From Thiobacillus sp. (GTDB lineage: Bacteria > Pseudomonadota > Gammaproteobacteria > Burkholderiales > Thiobacillaceae): 64,000 bases of DNA. Under the pieces are notes generated by a model that saw only the letters and a list, made by a program, of their open reading frames with translations, had not been told where the DNA came from and searched no databases. The stretch covers positions 80,895 to 144,894 of the forward strand of contig JAUXVT010000024.1 of assembly GCA_030680405.1 (NCBI GenBank), in the 5' to 3' direction. Below, one piece after another: positions 16,705-24,865 of this stretch. Position 1 is the first letter of the stretch, and the number at the start of each line of letters is the position of its first letter. Both the position numbers and the translations under genes were made by a program.

Positions 16705-18522
16705 TCAGCGCCCGCGCATGAACGTGGAATCGAGTTCTTTGAGGCTGACCTGGAACCACGTGGGGCGGCCGTGGTTGCATTGCCCGGCCCGCTCGGTGGC
16801 TTCCATCTCGCGCAGCAGCGCATTCATTTCGGGCAGTGTCAGATGGCGGTTGGCACGCACCGCGCCGTGGCAGGCCAGCGTCGCCAGCAATTCGTTGCGG
16901 CGCTCGGCCAGCAGGCGCGCCACGCCGTATTCGGCGACTTCGTGCAGCACAGCGCGGGTCAGTTCCACCGGATCGGCGTTCTTCAGCAGCCACGGCACCG
17001 AGCGCACCGCCACCGAGGTCGGCGAGGTGATCGACAGCTCGAATCCGATTTCACCCAGCTGATCCAGATGCGGGCTGATTTCCGCCACGTCGCGCGCGTC
17101 CACCGTCAGCGCCACCGGGATCAGCAGGGTTTGCGCGGGCACCGCGCGGGCATCGAGCGCGGTCTTGAGCTTTTCGTAGACCACCCGTTCGTGTGCGGCG
17201 TGCATGTCGACCAGCACCAGCCCCTGCGCGTTCTGCGCCAGCACGTACACACCGTGCAGTTGCGCCAGCGCATAGCCGAGCGGCGGTGCATCGCCCTGCC
17301 CGTTTTGAGGGAAAGGCTGCGCCGCAGGCGCAACACCCACCCCTGAATCCTGGCCCCTGAATCCTGCCCCCTGCGCCGCCAACGGCACGCCACTTGATGG
17401 ATGCGCCGCGAGCGGCGCATAGAACGCCATCGCCTCGTTCACCTGCAATGGCATCGATGCCTGCTGCGGCAGGCCATAGGCCGGCCTGAACATCGGCGCT
17501 GCGGGGTCATTGGCCACATCAGGCAGGCTGCCTGCCGCCACCGGCGCCGACAACAGGCGCTCGACCGCATGAAACAGGAACTGGTGCACGCCGCGGCTGT
17601 CGCGGAAGCGGATTTCGGTCTTGGCCGGATGCACATTGACGTCCACCAAGTCCGGCGGCAGGCTGATGAAGAGGCAATACGCCGGATTCAGCTGATGGTG
17701 CAGCACGTCGCGGTAGGCTTCCTTCAGCGCGTGAACGATCAGCTTGTCGCGCACATAGCGGCCATTCACGAACACATGCTGGCTGTCGCGGCTCCCCGTC
17801 GCGGCACCGGGGCGGATCACCCAGCCGGATAGACGCAACACCCCTGCGGCAGCATCAACCGTAATCGTGTTCTGCTCGAATGCCTCACCCAGCACATGAC
17901 GCACCCTGTCTGCCGCCGGCCCGGCGTTCAGGCGCAGTTGCACCCGGCCGTTGTGGGTCAACGTAAATGCCGTTCCAGGAATCGCCAGCGCCTGCCGGCG
18001 CACGGTTTCGGCGCAGTGGGCGTATTCGGTGGCCTCGGTCTTGAGGAACTTGCGCCGTGCCGGCGTGTTGTAAAACAGGTCCTGGATGTCGATTGTCGTG
18101 CCGGTCGCCTGCGCCGCCGGCGCGGGCGCGCTGAGGTGGCCGCCTTCGGCCTGCAGCGTCCAGGCATGATCGGCGTCCGCGCTGCGGCTGGTGAGCTGCA
18201 CCCGCGCGATGGCGGCAATCGATGCCAGTGCCTCGCCGCGAAACCCCAGGCTCGCCACCTGTTCCAGATCGGCGAGGCTGGCGATCTTGCTGGTGGCGTG
18301 GCGGGTCAAGGCGAGCATGAGTTCGTCGCGCGCGATGCCGCTGCCGTTGTCGCTGACCCGAATGCGCTTGATGCCGCCCTGCTCGAGCTCGACCTGGATA
18401 TCGGTGGCGCCGGCGTCGAGGCTGTTTTCCAGAAGTTCCTTCAGTGCCGCGGCGGGGCGCTCGACCACCTCGCCGGCGGCGATCTGCGAAATCAGCACAT
18501 CGGGCAGGACGCGTATGGCCAT
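16705..18522 (-). CDS. mutL: DNA mismatch repair protein MutL
   Basis: 605 aa. N-terminal GHKL ATPase motifs ELLENSLDAGATDI (about 29), DNGSGI (about 58) and GFRGEALASI (about 92), the DVNVHPAK motif (about 300), then a variable linker and the C-terminal dimerisation domain with DMHAAHERVVYE, matching the endonuclease motif DQHA-x2-E-x4-E (Gln replaced by Met), so nicking activity is likely. ATG at 18522; the frame runs further but family alignment starts MAIRVLPD. The linker is encoded by a heptanucleotide repeat array (17336-17372). It lies between a hemerythrin gene and the S24 gene. Confidence 0.96.
   Translation of the reverse strand: MAIRVLPDVLISQIAAGEVVERPAAALKELLENSLDAGATDIQVELEQGGIKRIRVSDNGSGIARDELMLALTRHATSKIASLADLEQVASLGFRGEALASIAAIARVQLTSRSADADHAWTLQAEGGHLSAPAPAAQATGTTIDIQDLFYNTPARRKFLKTEATEYAHCAETVRRQALAIPGTAFTLTHNGRVQLRLNAGPAADRVRHVLGEAFEQNTITVDAAAGVLRLSGWVIRPGAATGSRDSQHVFVNGRYVRDKLIVHALKEAYRDVLHHQLNPAYCLFISLPPDLVDVNVHPAKTEIRFRDSRGVHQFLFHAVERLLSAPVAAGSLPDVANDPAAPMFRPAYGLPQQASMPLQVNEAMAFYAPLAAHPSSGVPLAAQGAGFRGQDSGVGVAPAAQPFPQNGQGDAPPLGYALAQLHGVYVLAQNAQGLVLVDMHAAHERVVYEKLKTALDARAVPAQTLLIPVALTVDARDVAEISPHLDQLGEIGFELSITSPTSVAVRSVPWLLKNADPVELTRAVLHEVAEYGVARLLAERRNELLATLACHGAVRANRHLTLPEMNALLREMEATERAGQCNHGRPTWFQVSLKELDSTFMRGR
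17336..17372. repeat. Heptanucleotide repeat array inside mutL
   Basis: Units CCTGAAT / CCTGGCC / CCTGAAT / CCTGCCC run through the mutL linker coding sequence. The reading frame stays open and reads GAGFRGQDSGVGV on the minus strand. Same unit as at 4360-4391 and in the dnaK-dnaJ gap. Confidence 0.6.
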
Positions 18523-18606
18523 AACAAATTCCGTTTTCAAATCAAGCGTGACGCGAAGGCAAGCCGCAGACAGTGCACATAGCACGGCAAGGTGAAGTCG
18601 ACAAAG

Positions 18607-19161
18607 TCACGGTTGATTTGGGGACGGAATGCCCGCAAACGGCACGCCGCGGCGTGCGGCCATGGCGCGGCCGAGGCGTTCTATCTCGGCGGCGCCGAGC
18701 ACCTGGCGCGCCAGCGGCAACACGCGCGTGTTCTCGAATTCGAGGTGGCTGCGGTTGAGGGTGATGAAGCGGTGTGCAAGCGCCTCGTCCAGCGTGACAG
18801 CTGCGCCCGATTCAATCTGTTGAAGCAGCACGCGCAGCTGCCGCCACAGCAGCGCCAGCTCGTCGTGTTCGTGGGTCAGGAGCTCAAGCAGATCGCAGGC
18901 ACCGGGTGCCCCGGCCTGTTCCAGCAGCGGAAACAGGTTGCGCTCTTCGTCGTCGTGGTGATGCACCGCCGCGGTGTTGAAGTACGCCAGCACCGCGCGC
19001 GCCGCCTGCTGCGCCTGCGCATCGGCGCCGTGGGCCGGCAGATGCGCCAGCAACTTGGCCAGCGTGTCGCACTGTTTGGCGATGCGGCCGTGGCAGGCTT
19101 CCAGCACATCGAGCGGCCGGTCGAAACCGGGGGCCGCCACGCCCAGCAAACGGGCGCTCAT
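18607..19161 (-). CDS. Hemerythrin HHE-domain protein
   Basis: 184 aa, cytoplasmic four-helix protein with the metal ligands of an HHE hemerythrin: His24 (ACHGRI), HHHDDEE at 67-73, HEHDEL at 97-102 and HLEFENTRVLP at 139-149. Such proteins bind a di-iron centre and may sense or store oxygen or NO, or assist iron-sulfur repair. The ATG overlaps the amiC stop by four bases (ATGA), so translation is coupled to amiC, an unusual partner. It sits between amiC and mutL, which are normally adjacent, so it is probably an insertion into a conserved cluster. Confidence 0.88.
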   Translation of the reverse strand: MSARLLGVAAPGFDRPLDVLEACHGRIAKQCDTLAKLLAHLPAHGADAQAQQAARAVLAYFNTAAVHHHDDEERNLFPLLEQAGAPGACDLLELLTHEHDELALLWRQLRVLLQQIESGAAVTLDEALAHRFITLNRSHLEFENTRVLPLARQVLGAAEIERLGRAMAARRGVPFAGIPSPNQP

Positions 19162-20369
19162 GGATTGCGCGTCAGCCGCGACGGCGCAGTCAGCGGGTGT
19201 TTATCGAAGTAATTCCTGACGCCCCCAACGATGGCGGCTACCAGCGTGTCCTGATAGGCGGGATCGTTCAGGCGTTTTTCCTCTTCCGGGTTGGAAATGA
19301 ATGCGGTTTCGATCAGGATCGACGGAATATCCGGCGCCTTCAGTACCGCAAACCCCGCCTGTTCGACCTGCGCCTTGTGCAGCGTGTTGACGCCGCCAAT
19401 CTCCTTCAGCACGGCGTGCCCCAGCTTCAGGCTGTCGTTGATGGTCGCGGTTTGCGACAGGTCGATCAGGGTGCGCTTGAGGAAGATATCCTTGACGTCG
19501 ATGTTGATGCCGCCCACCAAGTCGGCCTCGTTTTCCTTCTTGGCCAGCCAGCGCGCGGCAACCGATGTCGCCCCGTTCTCGGACAGCGCAAACACCGACG
19601 AGCCGCGTGCGTGCGGCTTGATGAAGGCGTCGGCGTGGATCGATATGAACAGGTCGGCCTTCAACGCGCGCGCCTTGATGACCCGCTGCCCGAGCGGGAC
19701 AAAATAATCGCCTTCACGGATCAGCACGGCACGCATGTTTTCCTGCGCGTCGATTTTCTCCTTGAGCTTCTTCGCCAGCGCCAGTGTGATGTCTTTCTCG
19801 CGCGAGCCGTTGGCGCCGAGCGCGCCGGGATCTTCGCCGCCATGGCCGGCATCGATCGCCACCGTGATCAGCCGTGCATATTGTGGCACCCCCGGTTTGG
19901 CTGGCTTGGCAGCTTCGGCTATCACCGGGAATGGCGCAGCAGGCGGATTCGCAGCGGCTTCAGCGGCTTGGGCCGGATATAGATCGACCACCAGCCGGTG
20001 GCCATACTGTCCCAGCGGTTGCAGCTGGAACACAGACGGTTTCACCGCCGTCTTGAGGTCGAGCACCACGCGCATCACCCCGGGCCGATTCATGCCCACC
20101 CGGATCGCGCTGACGTAGGGATCTTCCGCGGTCAGTTGCCCGGCCAGCGCGTCGAGTGCGGCGCCCGCCTCCACGCCTTCGAGATCGATCACCAGCCGCT
20201 CCGGATTCGATAGGGTGAAATATTTATGCGCGACAGGCTGCGCGGCCTCCAGCGTGATCCGCGTGTAATCGGGCGACGGCCACAGGCGCGTGGTGCCGAG
20301 TTGCAGCGCCTGGGCCCAGCCCGACGCCAGCAAACCGCACAGCAGGATAATTTTCAGCAGGGCGTGCAA
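19158..20369 (-). CDS. amiC: N-acetylmuramoyl-L-alanine amidase
   Basis: Splits septal peptidoglycan during daughter-cell separation. 403 aa: signal peptide (MHALLKIILLCGLLASGWAQA), an AMIN targeting domain (about 25-130) and an Amidase_3 domain with zinc ligands in AIDAGHGGEDPGA (about 180), Glu in the GSREKDITL context, SIHADAF (about 248) and IETAFISNPEEE (about 356). The start is a TTG at 20369 with GGAG five bases upstream; the gene overlaps tsaE by 16 bases. No in-frame ATG would keep the signal peptide. Confidence 0.94.
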   Translation of the reverse strand: MHALLKIILLCGLLASGWAQALQLGTTRLWPSPDYTRITLEAAQPVAHKYFTLSNPERLVIDLEGVEAGAALDALAGQLTAEDPYVSAIRVGMNRPGVMRVVLDLKTAVKPSVFQLQPLGQYGHRLVVDLYPAQAAEAAANPPAAPFPVIAEAAKPAKPGVPQYARLITVAIDAGHGGEDPGALGANGSREKDITLALAKKLKEKIDAQENMRAVLIREGDYFVPLGQRVIKARALKADLFISIHADAFIKPHARGSSVFALSENGATSVAARWLAKKENEADLVGGINIDVKDIFLKRTLIDLSQTATINDSLKLGHAVLKEIGGVNTLHKAQVEQAGFAVLKAPDIPSILIETAFISNPEEEKRLNDPAYQDTLVAAIVGGVRNYFDKHPLTAPSRLTRNP

Positions 20370-20839
20370 AATGACTCCAGATAATGGGCGCCGCGCGGGC
20401 TTGCGGCTTCGCATTCGATTTCGCGCGCCTCGTCCGCAATCGTCAGCCGGATGATCACGTCCGGCGGCGGCAGCCAGCCCGCAGCCTTTTCCGGCCATTC
20501 GATCAGGCTCACCGCCCGGCCGTCGCTGATGTCGCGAAACCCGGCGTCCACCCATTCGCGCGGATCATGCACACGATACAGGTCAAAATGATATAGCTCA
20601 AACGCGGGCAGACTGTAGGTTTCGGCCAGGGTGTAGGTCGGGCTCTTTACCCGCCCGCTGTGCCCCAGCGCGCGCAGCAGTCCGCGCACCAGCGTCGTCT
20701 TGCCCGCGCCCAGATCGCCCTCGAGGTAGAACGTCAGCCCGGGCGTCAGTTCCCGCGCCAGCTGCGCGCCGAATGCCAGCGTCGCGGCTTCGTCGGCCAG
20801 ATGACAGCGGCAGCGCACGGTATCATCTGCTGTATGCAT
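20354..20839 (-). CDS. tsaE: tRNA threonylcarbamoyladenosine biosynthesis ATPase TsaE
   Basis: 161-aa P-loop ATPase that works with TsaB and TsaD to make t6A37. Walker A GDLGAGKTTLVRG at about 41-53, the SPTYTLAETY motif about 66 and VSLIEWPEKA about 110 are complete. The ATG (20839-20837) overlaps head-to-head with the queG start inside the palindrome ATGCAT. The tsaE-amiC-mutL order is conserved in proteobacteria. Confidence 0.95.
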   Translation of the reverse strand: MHTADDTVRCRCHLADEAATLAFGAQLARELTPGLTFYLEGDLGAGKTTLVRGLLRALGHSGRVKSPTYTLAETYSLPAFELYHFDLYRVHDPREWVDAGFRDISDGRAVSLIEWPEKAAGWLPPPDVIIRLTIADEAREIECEAASPRGAHYLESFCTPC

Positions 20840-21892
20840 GAGCGGGATTTAAGTCGATTGGCGCAAAAAATCAAGCAATGGGGGCACGAGCTCGGCTTTG
20901 CCGCGGTGGGCATTGCCGACGGCGACCTGAGTGCGGCCGAAGCGGGCTTGCAGGAATGGCTGGATCGGGGCTTTCATGGCGAGATGGATTATATGGCGGC
21001 GCACGGCGTGAAGCGCAGCCGGCCGGCCGAACTGGTGCCCGGCACGCTGCGCATCATCAGCGCGCGGCTGGACTATTTTCCGCCGGCGTCGACCGACCCT
21101 CATGACGTTCTGGCCGATGCCGACGCTGCCTATGTTTCCCGCTACGCGCTGGGGCGCGACTACCACAAGGTGTTGCGCAACCGCCTACAAACCCTGGCGG
21201 AGCAAATCGGCCGCGATGTCGGCGAGCATCATTTCCGCGTCTTCACCGACAGCGCGCCGGTGCTGGAAGTGGAGCTCGCCGCGAAATCCGGGCTGGGCTG
21301 GCGCGGCAAGCACACCCTGTTATTAAACCGGCAACACGGCTCGTGGTTTTTTCTCGGCGAGATCTACACCGATTTGGCTTTACCGGTGGACACGCCGGAA
21401 GCCGGCCATTGCGGCACCTGCCAAGCCTGCATCGACGTCTGTCCCACCCAGGCCATCGTCGCGCCCTACACGCTCGACGCGCGGCGCTGCATTTCCTATC
21501 TCACCATCGAACTCAAGGGCAGCATCCCGCTTGACCTGCGCCCGCTGCTGGGTAATCGAATTTATGGCTGCGACGACTGCCAACTGGTGTGTCCGTGGAA
21601 CCGCTTTGCACAGACCAGCACACTGGCCGACTTCGGCGTGAGGAACGGACTCGACAGCGCCCAACTGGTGGAACTGTTTGTCTGGAGCGAGGCTGATTTC
21701 AACGAGCGCCTGGCGGGTTCGCCGATCCGCCGCATCGGGCACGAGCGCTGGCTGCGCAATATCGCGGTCGCGCTGGGCAACGCGGCGCCCTCCCCTGCCA
21801 TTCAGGCCGCACTCGGCGCGCGGCTGGATCATCCGTCGGAACTGGTGCGCGAACACGTGGCGTGGGCGCTGTCTCGCCAGCAAACGCTTTAG
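20834..21892 (+). CDS. queG: Epoxyqueuosine reductase
   Basis: Cobalamin- and iron-sulfur-dependent reductase that completes queuosine in tRNA. 352 aa. Two 4Fe-4S motifs are present: CGTCQACIDVCPTQAI (about 195-210) and CDDCQLVCPWNRFA (about 247-260), followed by a HEAT-repeat-like C-terminus. The N-terminus SRLAQKIKQWGHELGF matches the family. The ATG at 20834 and the following CAT are shared, on the opposite strand, with the first two codons of tsaE. Confidence 0.95.
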   Translation: MHERDLSRLAQKIKQWGHELGFAAVGIADGDLSAAEAGLQEWLDRGFHGEMDYMAAHGVKRSRPAELVPGTLRIISARLDYFPPASTDPHDVLADADAAYVSRYALGRDYHKVLRNRLQTLAEQIGRDVGEHHFRVFTDSAPVLEVELAAKSGLGWRGKHTLLLNRQHGSWFFLGEIYTDLALPVDTPEAGHCGTCQACIDVCPTQAIVAPYTLDARRCISYLTIELKGSIPLDLRPLLGNRIYGCDDCQLVCPWNRFAQTSTLADFGVRNGLDSAQLVELFVWSEADFNERLAGSPIRRIGHERWLRNIAVALGNAAPSPAIQAALGARLDHPSELVREHVAWALSRQQTL

Positions 21893-21919
21893 CAGCCCGC
21901 AATTCCTGCCGCGCCACAT

Positions 21920-22534
21920 TCAATCAGCGCGCAGCTCCCGCTGCGCGTGACGGATCACCGACACGCCCGAGGTCAGCGCCAGCCCGGCCAGCACCAGCGC
22001 CACCGCAATGTCCGGCCAGCCGTGCGCGGTCAGCCACACCCCGGCCGCAGCGCCCATCACCGCCAGATTGCCCAGCGCGTCGTTGCGCGAGCACAGCCAC
22101 ACCGAGCGTGCCTGCGCGTCGCCTTGCCGGTGGGCAAACAGCAGCGCCGCCACACCGACGTTGACCGCCAGCGCCAGCAGGCTTACCCCGCCCATGATGA
22201 CCGGTTCCGGCACCACGCCGGCCGACCACTGCCAGGCCGACTTGCCGAGCACGAACACGCCGTAGCCCACCATCAGCCAGCCCTTCCACAGCGCGGTGCG
22301 CGAGCGCCACACCGGGGCCAGCCCCAGTACGAACAGGGCCACGCTGTAGTTGCCCGCGTCGCCGAGAAAGTCGACCGCGTCGGCCAGCAGCGACACCGAC
22401 TGCGCCTGGAAGCTGGCAACCAGCTCGACGCCGAACATCAGCGCGTTCAGCACCAGCGCAATCCACAGCGCGCGCCGGTAGCCCGGATCGGGCGGCGCCG
22501 TGTTGCACACCGAATCGCAACCGCACTCGCTCAT
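21920..22534 (-). CDS. Cation diffusion facilitator-type transporter with Cys-rich N-terminus
   Basis: 204 aa with six predicted membrane helices and no C-terminal cytoplasmic domain (a short form of the CDF family). The transport-site helix reads ADAVDFLGDAGNY (51-63, Asp55-x3-Asp59), and the second site NDALGN (151-156), so the typical His of zinc CDFs is replaced. The N-terminus has a potential metal-binding ECGCDSVC (3-10). ATG at 22534. The gene converges with queG (stops 27 bases apart) and is divergent from murI. Substrate not predicted from sequence. Confidence 0.85.
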   Translation of the reverse strand: MSECGCDSVCNTAPPDPGYRRALWIALVLNALMFGVELVASFQAQSVSLLADAVDFLGDAGNYSVALFVLGLAPVWRSRTALWKGWLMVGYGVFVLGKSAWQWSAGVVPEPVIMGGVSLLALAVNVGVAALLFAHRQGDAQARSVWLCSRNDALGNLAVMGAAAGVWLTAHGWPDIAVALVLAGLALTSGVSVIRHAQRELRAD

Positions 22535-22617
22535 GCCGAATGCCGCCCCGACAAATACGGTGCAATGCAGCGCTGCGGGTAAAATGCCGTTTTCTCCATC
22601 ATGCCATCTTGCCACCC

Positions 22618-23415
22618 ATGTCCACGAATGCACACTCCCCCATCGGCGTATTCGATTCCGGCATCGGCGGACTCACCGTGGTGCGCGCGCTGATGGAGCG
22701 CCTGCCGTACGAGAACATCGTCTATTTCGGCGACACCGCGCGCGTGCCCTATGGCGTGAAATCGGTCGAGACCATCGCCCATTTCACCACCGAGATTGCG
22801 CAGTTCCTGCTGGAGAAGGACGTCAAGCTGCTGGTCATCGCCTGCAACACCATGGCGGCGGTGGCCGCGCAAGTGGTCAAGGACCTGTCGCCGGTGCCGG
22901 TGCTCGACGTGATCGACGCCGGCGCGGTGTCGGCGCGCGACGGCAGGAAAATCGGCGTCATCGGCACCCCCACCACCATCAATAGCAACGCCTACGCGCG
23001 CGCCATCCACGAATACGCGCCCGATTCGCGCATCCATTCGCAGGCCTGCGCGCTGTTCGTGCCGCTGGTGGAGGAAGGCTGGCTCGACCATGAAGTCACC
23101 CGGCTCACGGCCCAGGAGTATCTTAAGCCGCTGCTCGCCGAGCACATCGACACCCTGGTGCTCGGCTGCACGCATTACCCGCTGCTGAAACCGCTGCTGC
23201 GCCAAGTGGTCGGCGACGACGTCACCCTGGTCGATTCCGCCGAAGCCATGGCCGAGCAGGTTGCCGCGCTGCTAGCGGAGAAACAGCTGGCCAATCCCGG
23301 TCCGGCCCAGCCGCGTTACGACTTCTACGTCACCGACGTACCGCTGCGCTTCCAGACCATCGCCGAGCGCTTTCTGGGACGCACGCTCAACAACGTGCAC
23401 GTGGTGAAGTGGTGA
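22618..23415 (+). CDS. murI: Glutamate racemase
   Basis: Makes D-glutamate for peptidoglycan. 265 aa with both catalytic cysteine contexts: GVFDSGIGGLTV at about 10-21, ACNTMAAV about 75 and VLGCTHYPLL about 184. ATG at 22618. It precedes arfB by 16 bases on the same strand. Confidence 0.96.
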   Translation: MSTNAHSPIGVFDSGIGGLTVVRALMERLPYENIVYFGDTARVPYGVKSVETIAHFTTEIAQFLLEKDVKLLVIACNTMAAVAAQVVKDLSPVPVLDVIDAGAVSARDGRKIGVIGTPTTINSNAYARAIHEYAPDSRIHSQACALFVPLVEEGWLDHEVTRLTAQEYLKPLLAEHIDTLVLGCTHYPLLKPLLRQVVGDDVTLVDSAEAMAEQVAALLAEKQLANPGPAQPRYDFYVTDVPLRFQTIAERFLGRTLNNVHVVKW

Positions 23416-23431
23416 TCACAAGTCCGCAGGC

Positions 23432-23857
23432 ATGATTCGGGTCAACGCCCAGATCGAGCTCGACGAGCGGGAAATTCAGGAAGATTTCGTGCGCGCCTCG
23501 GGTCCCGGCGGGCAAAACGTCAACAAGGTGTCCACCGCGGTGCAGCTGCGCTTCGACGTCGCCCGCTCCCCTTCGCTGCCCGATCCGGTGCGCGCTCGTC
23601 TCATCACCCTGGCAGGCCGTCGCCTCACCCGGGATGGCGTGCTGATTATCGAAGCCGAACGTTATCGCAGCCAGAGGCGCAACCGCGACGATGCACTGGA
23701 ACGACTGCTCGCGCTGATTCGCGAAGCCTGCGAAGTGGATAAGCCGCGCCGCCCGACCCGCCCTACGCTGGCTTCCAAAAAACGGCGTCTGGAAAGCAAG
23801 CAGCGGCAGGGTGAAACCAAGAAACTGCGGGGATTGAAACCAGGGACGGACAGCTGA
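23432..23857 (+). CDS. arfB: Peptidyl-tRNA hydrolase ArfB (alternative ribosome rescue)
   Basis: 141 aa. The N-terminal catalytic domain carries GPGGQNVNKVSTAVQLRF at 24-41 with the GGQ motif, and the basic C-terminal tail (KPRRPTRPTLASKKRRLESK) enters the empty mRNA channel of stalled ribosomes. This small GGQ protein lacks the stop-codon recognition domain of release factors. It is closely spaced behind murI. Confidence 0.94.
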   Translation: MIRVNAQIELDEREIQEDFVRASGPGGQNVNKVSTAVQLRFDVARSPSLPDPVRARLITLAGRRLTRDGVLIIEAERYRSQRRNRDDALERLLALIREACEVDKPRRPTRPTLASKKRRLESKQRQGETKKLRGLKPGTDS

Positions 23858-23936
23858 CCTAATATTCTTCAGCTATCCGCGGTGTCCCCGGTTGTTTTGT
23901 CGGGTCCACATTAGTTAGCAGCCCCTTCTCTGCACC

Positions 23937-24464
23937 TTATGGCTTCTGTCCTGCGTCGCTTTTGATGACCGTATTTTCGAACTCCTCCCAAGAGCCTTCC
24001 CGTATGTCATACGCCCCTTTATTCTTGAGGGCCTCCAGACCTTCGCGGATATATTCGTCATGCTTGTCATCAAGAATATCCATTTCCCTGACGCCCGCCT
24101 CCGCGGCCCGGCCCTTTCCATGGATGGGGAAACGCCAGAATATCCGGTCCAGTTCCTCTCTGCATGTGCGCTGCACATGCACCCGCAGGGAAGCCTCGAC
24201 AATGTGGGAATAGCGGAAACGCTTCATCGGTTCCGATTCGATGAAGGCAATGAAGTCCTTGGCACCCCGGCCGGGCACGCAGTCCACGCGGACCTCTATG
24301 CCGTCAGCCTGGAAATAATCGACGATCACCGCGGAAACCGCCTTGATGCTGCGCTCCCGGCGTCGCGCACGGTGCTTGAGTACCAGCACATAGGCAAGTA
24401 TGGCGACAACATTGGCGGCGAATATGTAAAGCAGCGTCAGGTCGAGGCTTAAGGTTACGGTCAT
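23937..24464 (-). CDS. Hypothetical membrane-anchored protein
   Basis: Not recognised. 175 aa with one N-terminal membrane helix (about 9-29, LLYIFAANVVAILAYVLVL), then a basic stretch KHRARRRERS that should stay in the cytoplasm, and a soluble domain of about 140 residues with no motif I can name. AAGGGGAG lies about nine bases before the ATG. It faces arfB (convergent) and begins the low-GC interval that continues to 25.7 kb. Confidence 0.75.
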   Translation of the reverse strand: MTVTLSLDLTLLYIFAANVVAILAYVLVLKHRARRRERSIKAVSAVIVDYFQADGIEVRVDCVPGRGAKDFIAFIESEPMKRFRYSHIVEASLRVHVQRTCREELDRIFWRFPIHGKGRAAEAGVREMDILDDKHDEYIREGLEALKNKGAYDIREGSWEEFENTVIKSDAGQKP

Positions 24465-24865
24465 TATCAGGACTCCCCTTGGAGAATGACGGATTCAGCG
24501 CCAAGGCGGAATTTTGCCTGAAATGCCGGAAACAGAGTCAAACGATATCACCACGGCGCTTGTTTCGACATGGAAATCAAGCGCATGCCTGTGGCTGCGG
24601 CAATCAGTCCCAATGCGCAACCCGCGACAATACCGGCAGCCATGCTATTCGGTGGCGGCCACAGAGAGGCAGCCCTTCAACCTGCTTTTGCCACTTCCGC
24701 CTGGTCATGCGCCTGCTCCTGGAATGCGATTGGAATAAGATTTCACCATTGGAACTTGAGCGTTTTGGGTTAGCGCTCGTTTTATTGCGAGGCCCATTTA
24801 ATTCGCATTTAATTCGTTAACCGGACACTACAGTAACGACATGAACAAAAAAAGGGGATTGGATC
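24465..24865. other. 400-base intergenic region upstream of the orphan low-GC gene
   Basis: No convincing gene. Two short minus-strand frames occur: 24604-24708 (34 aa, ATG preceded by AGGAG) and 24548-24643 (31 aa, hydrophobic, starting MAAGIVAGCALGLIAAATG). They overlap in different frames and could be the remains of one small membrane protein gene, but neither is supported enough to call. The last 60 bases are AT-rich and probably hold the promoter of the next gene. Confidence 0.4.

Noticed and set aside
24548..24708. Two short minus-strand frames (31 and 34 codons) upstream of the orphan gene
   Set aside because: They overlap in different frames, neither has coding evidence beyond one ribosome-binding site, and they are listed only in the intergenic note.
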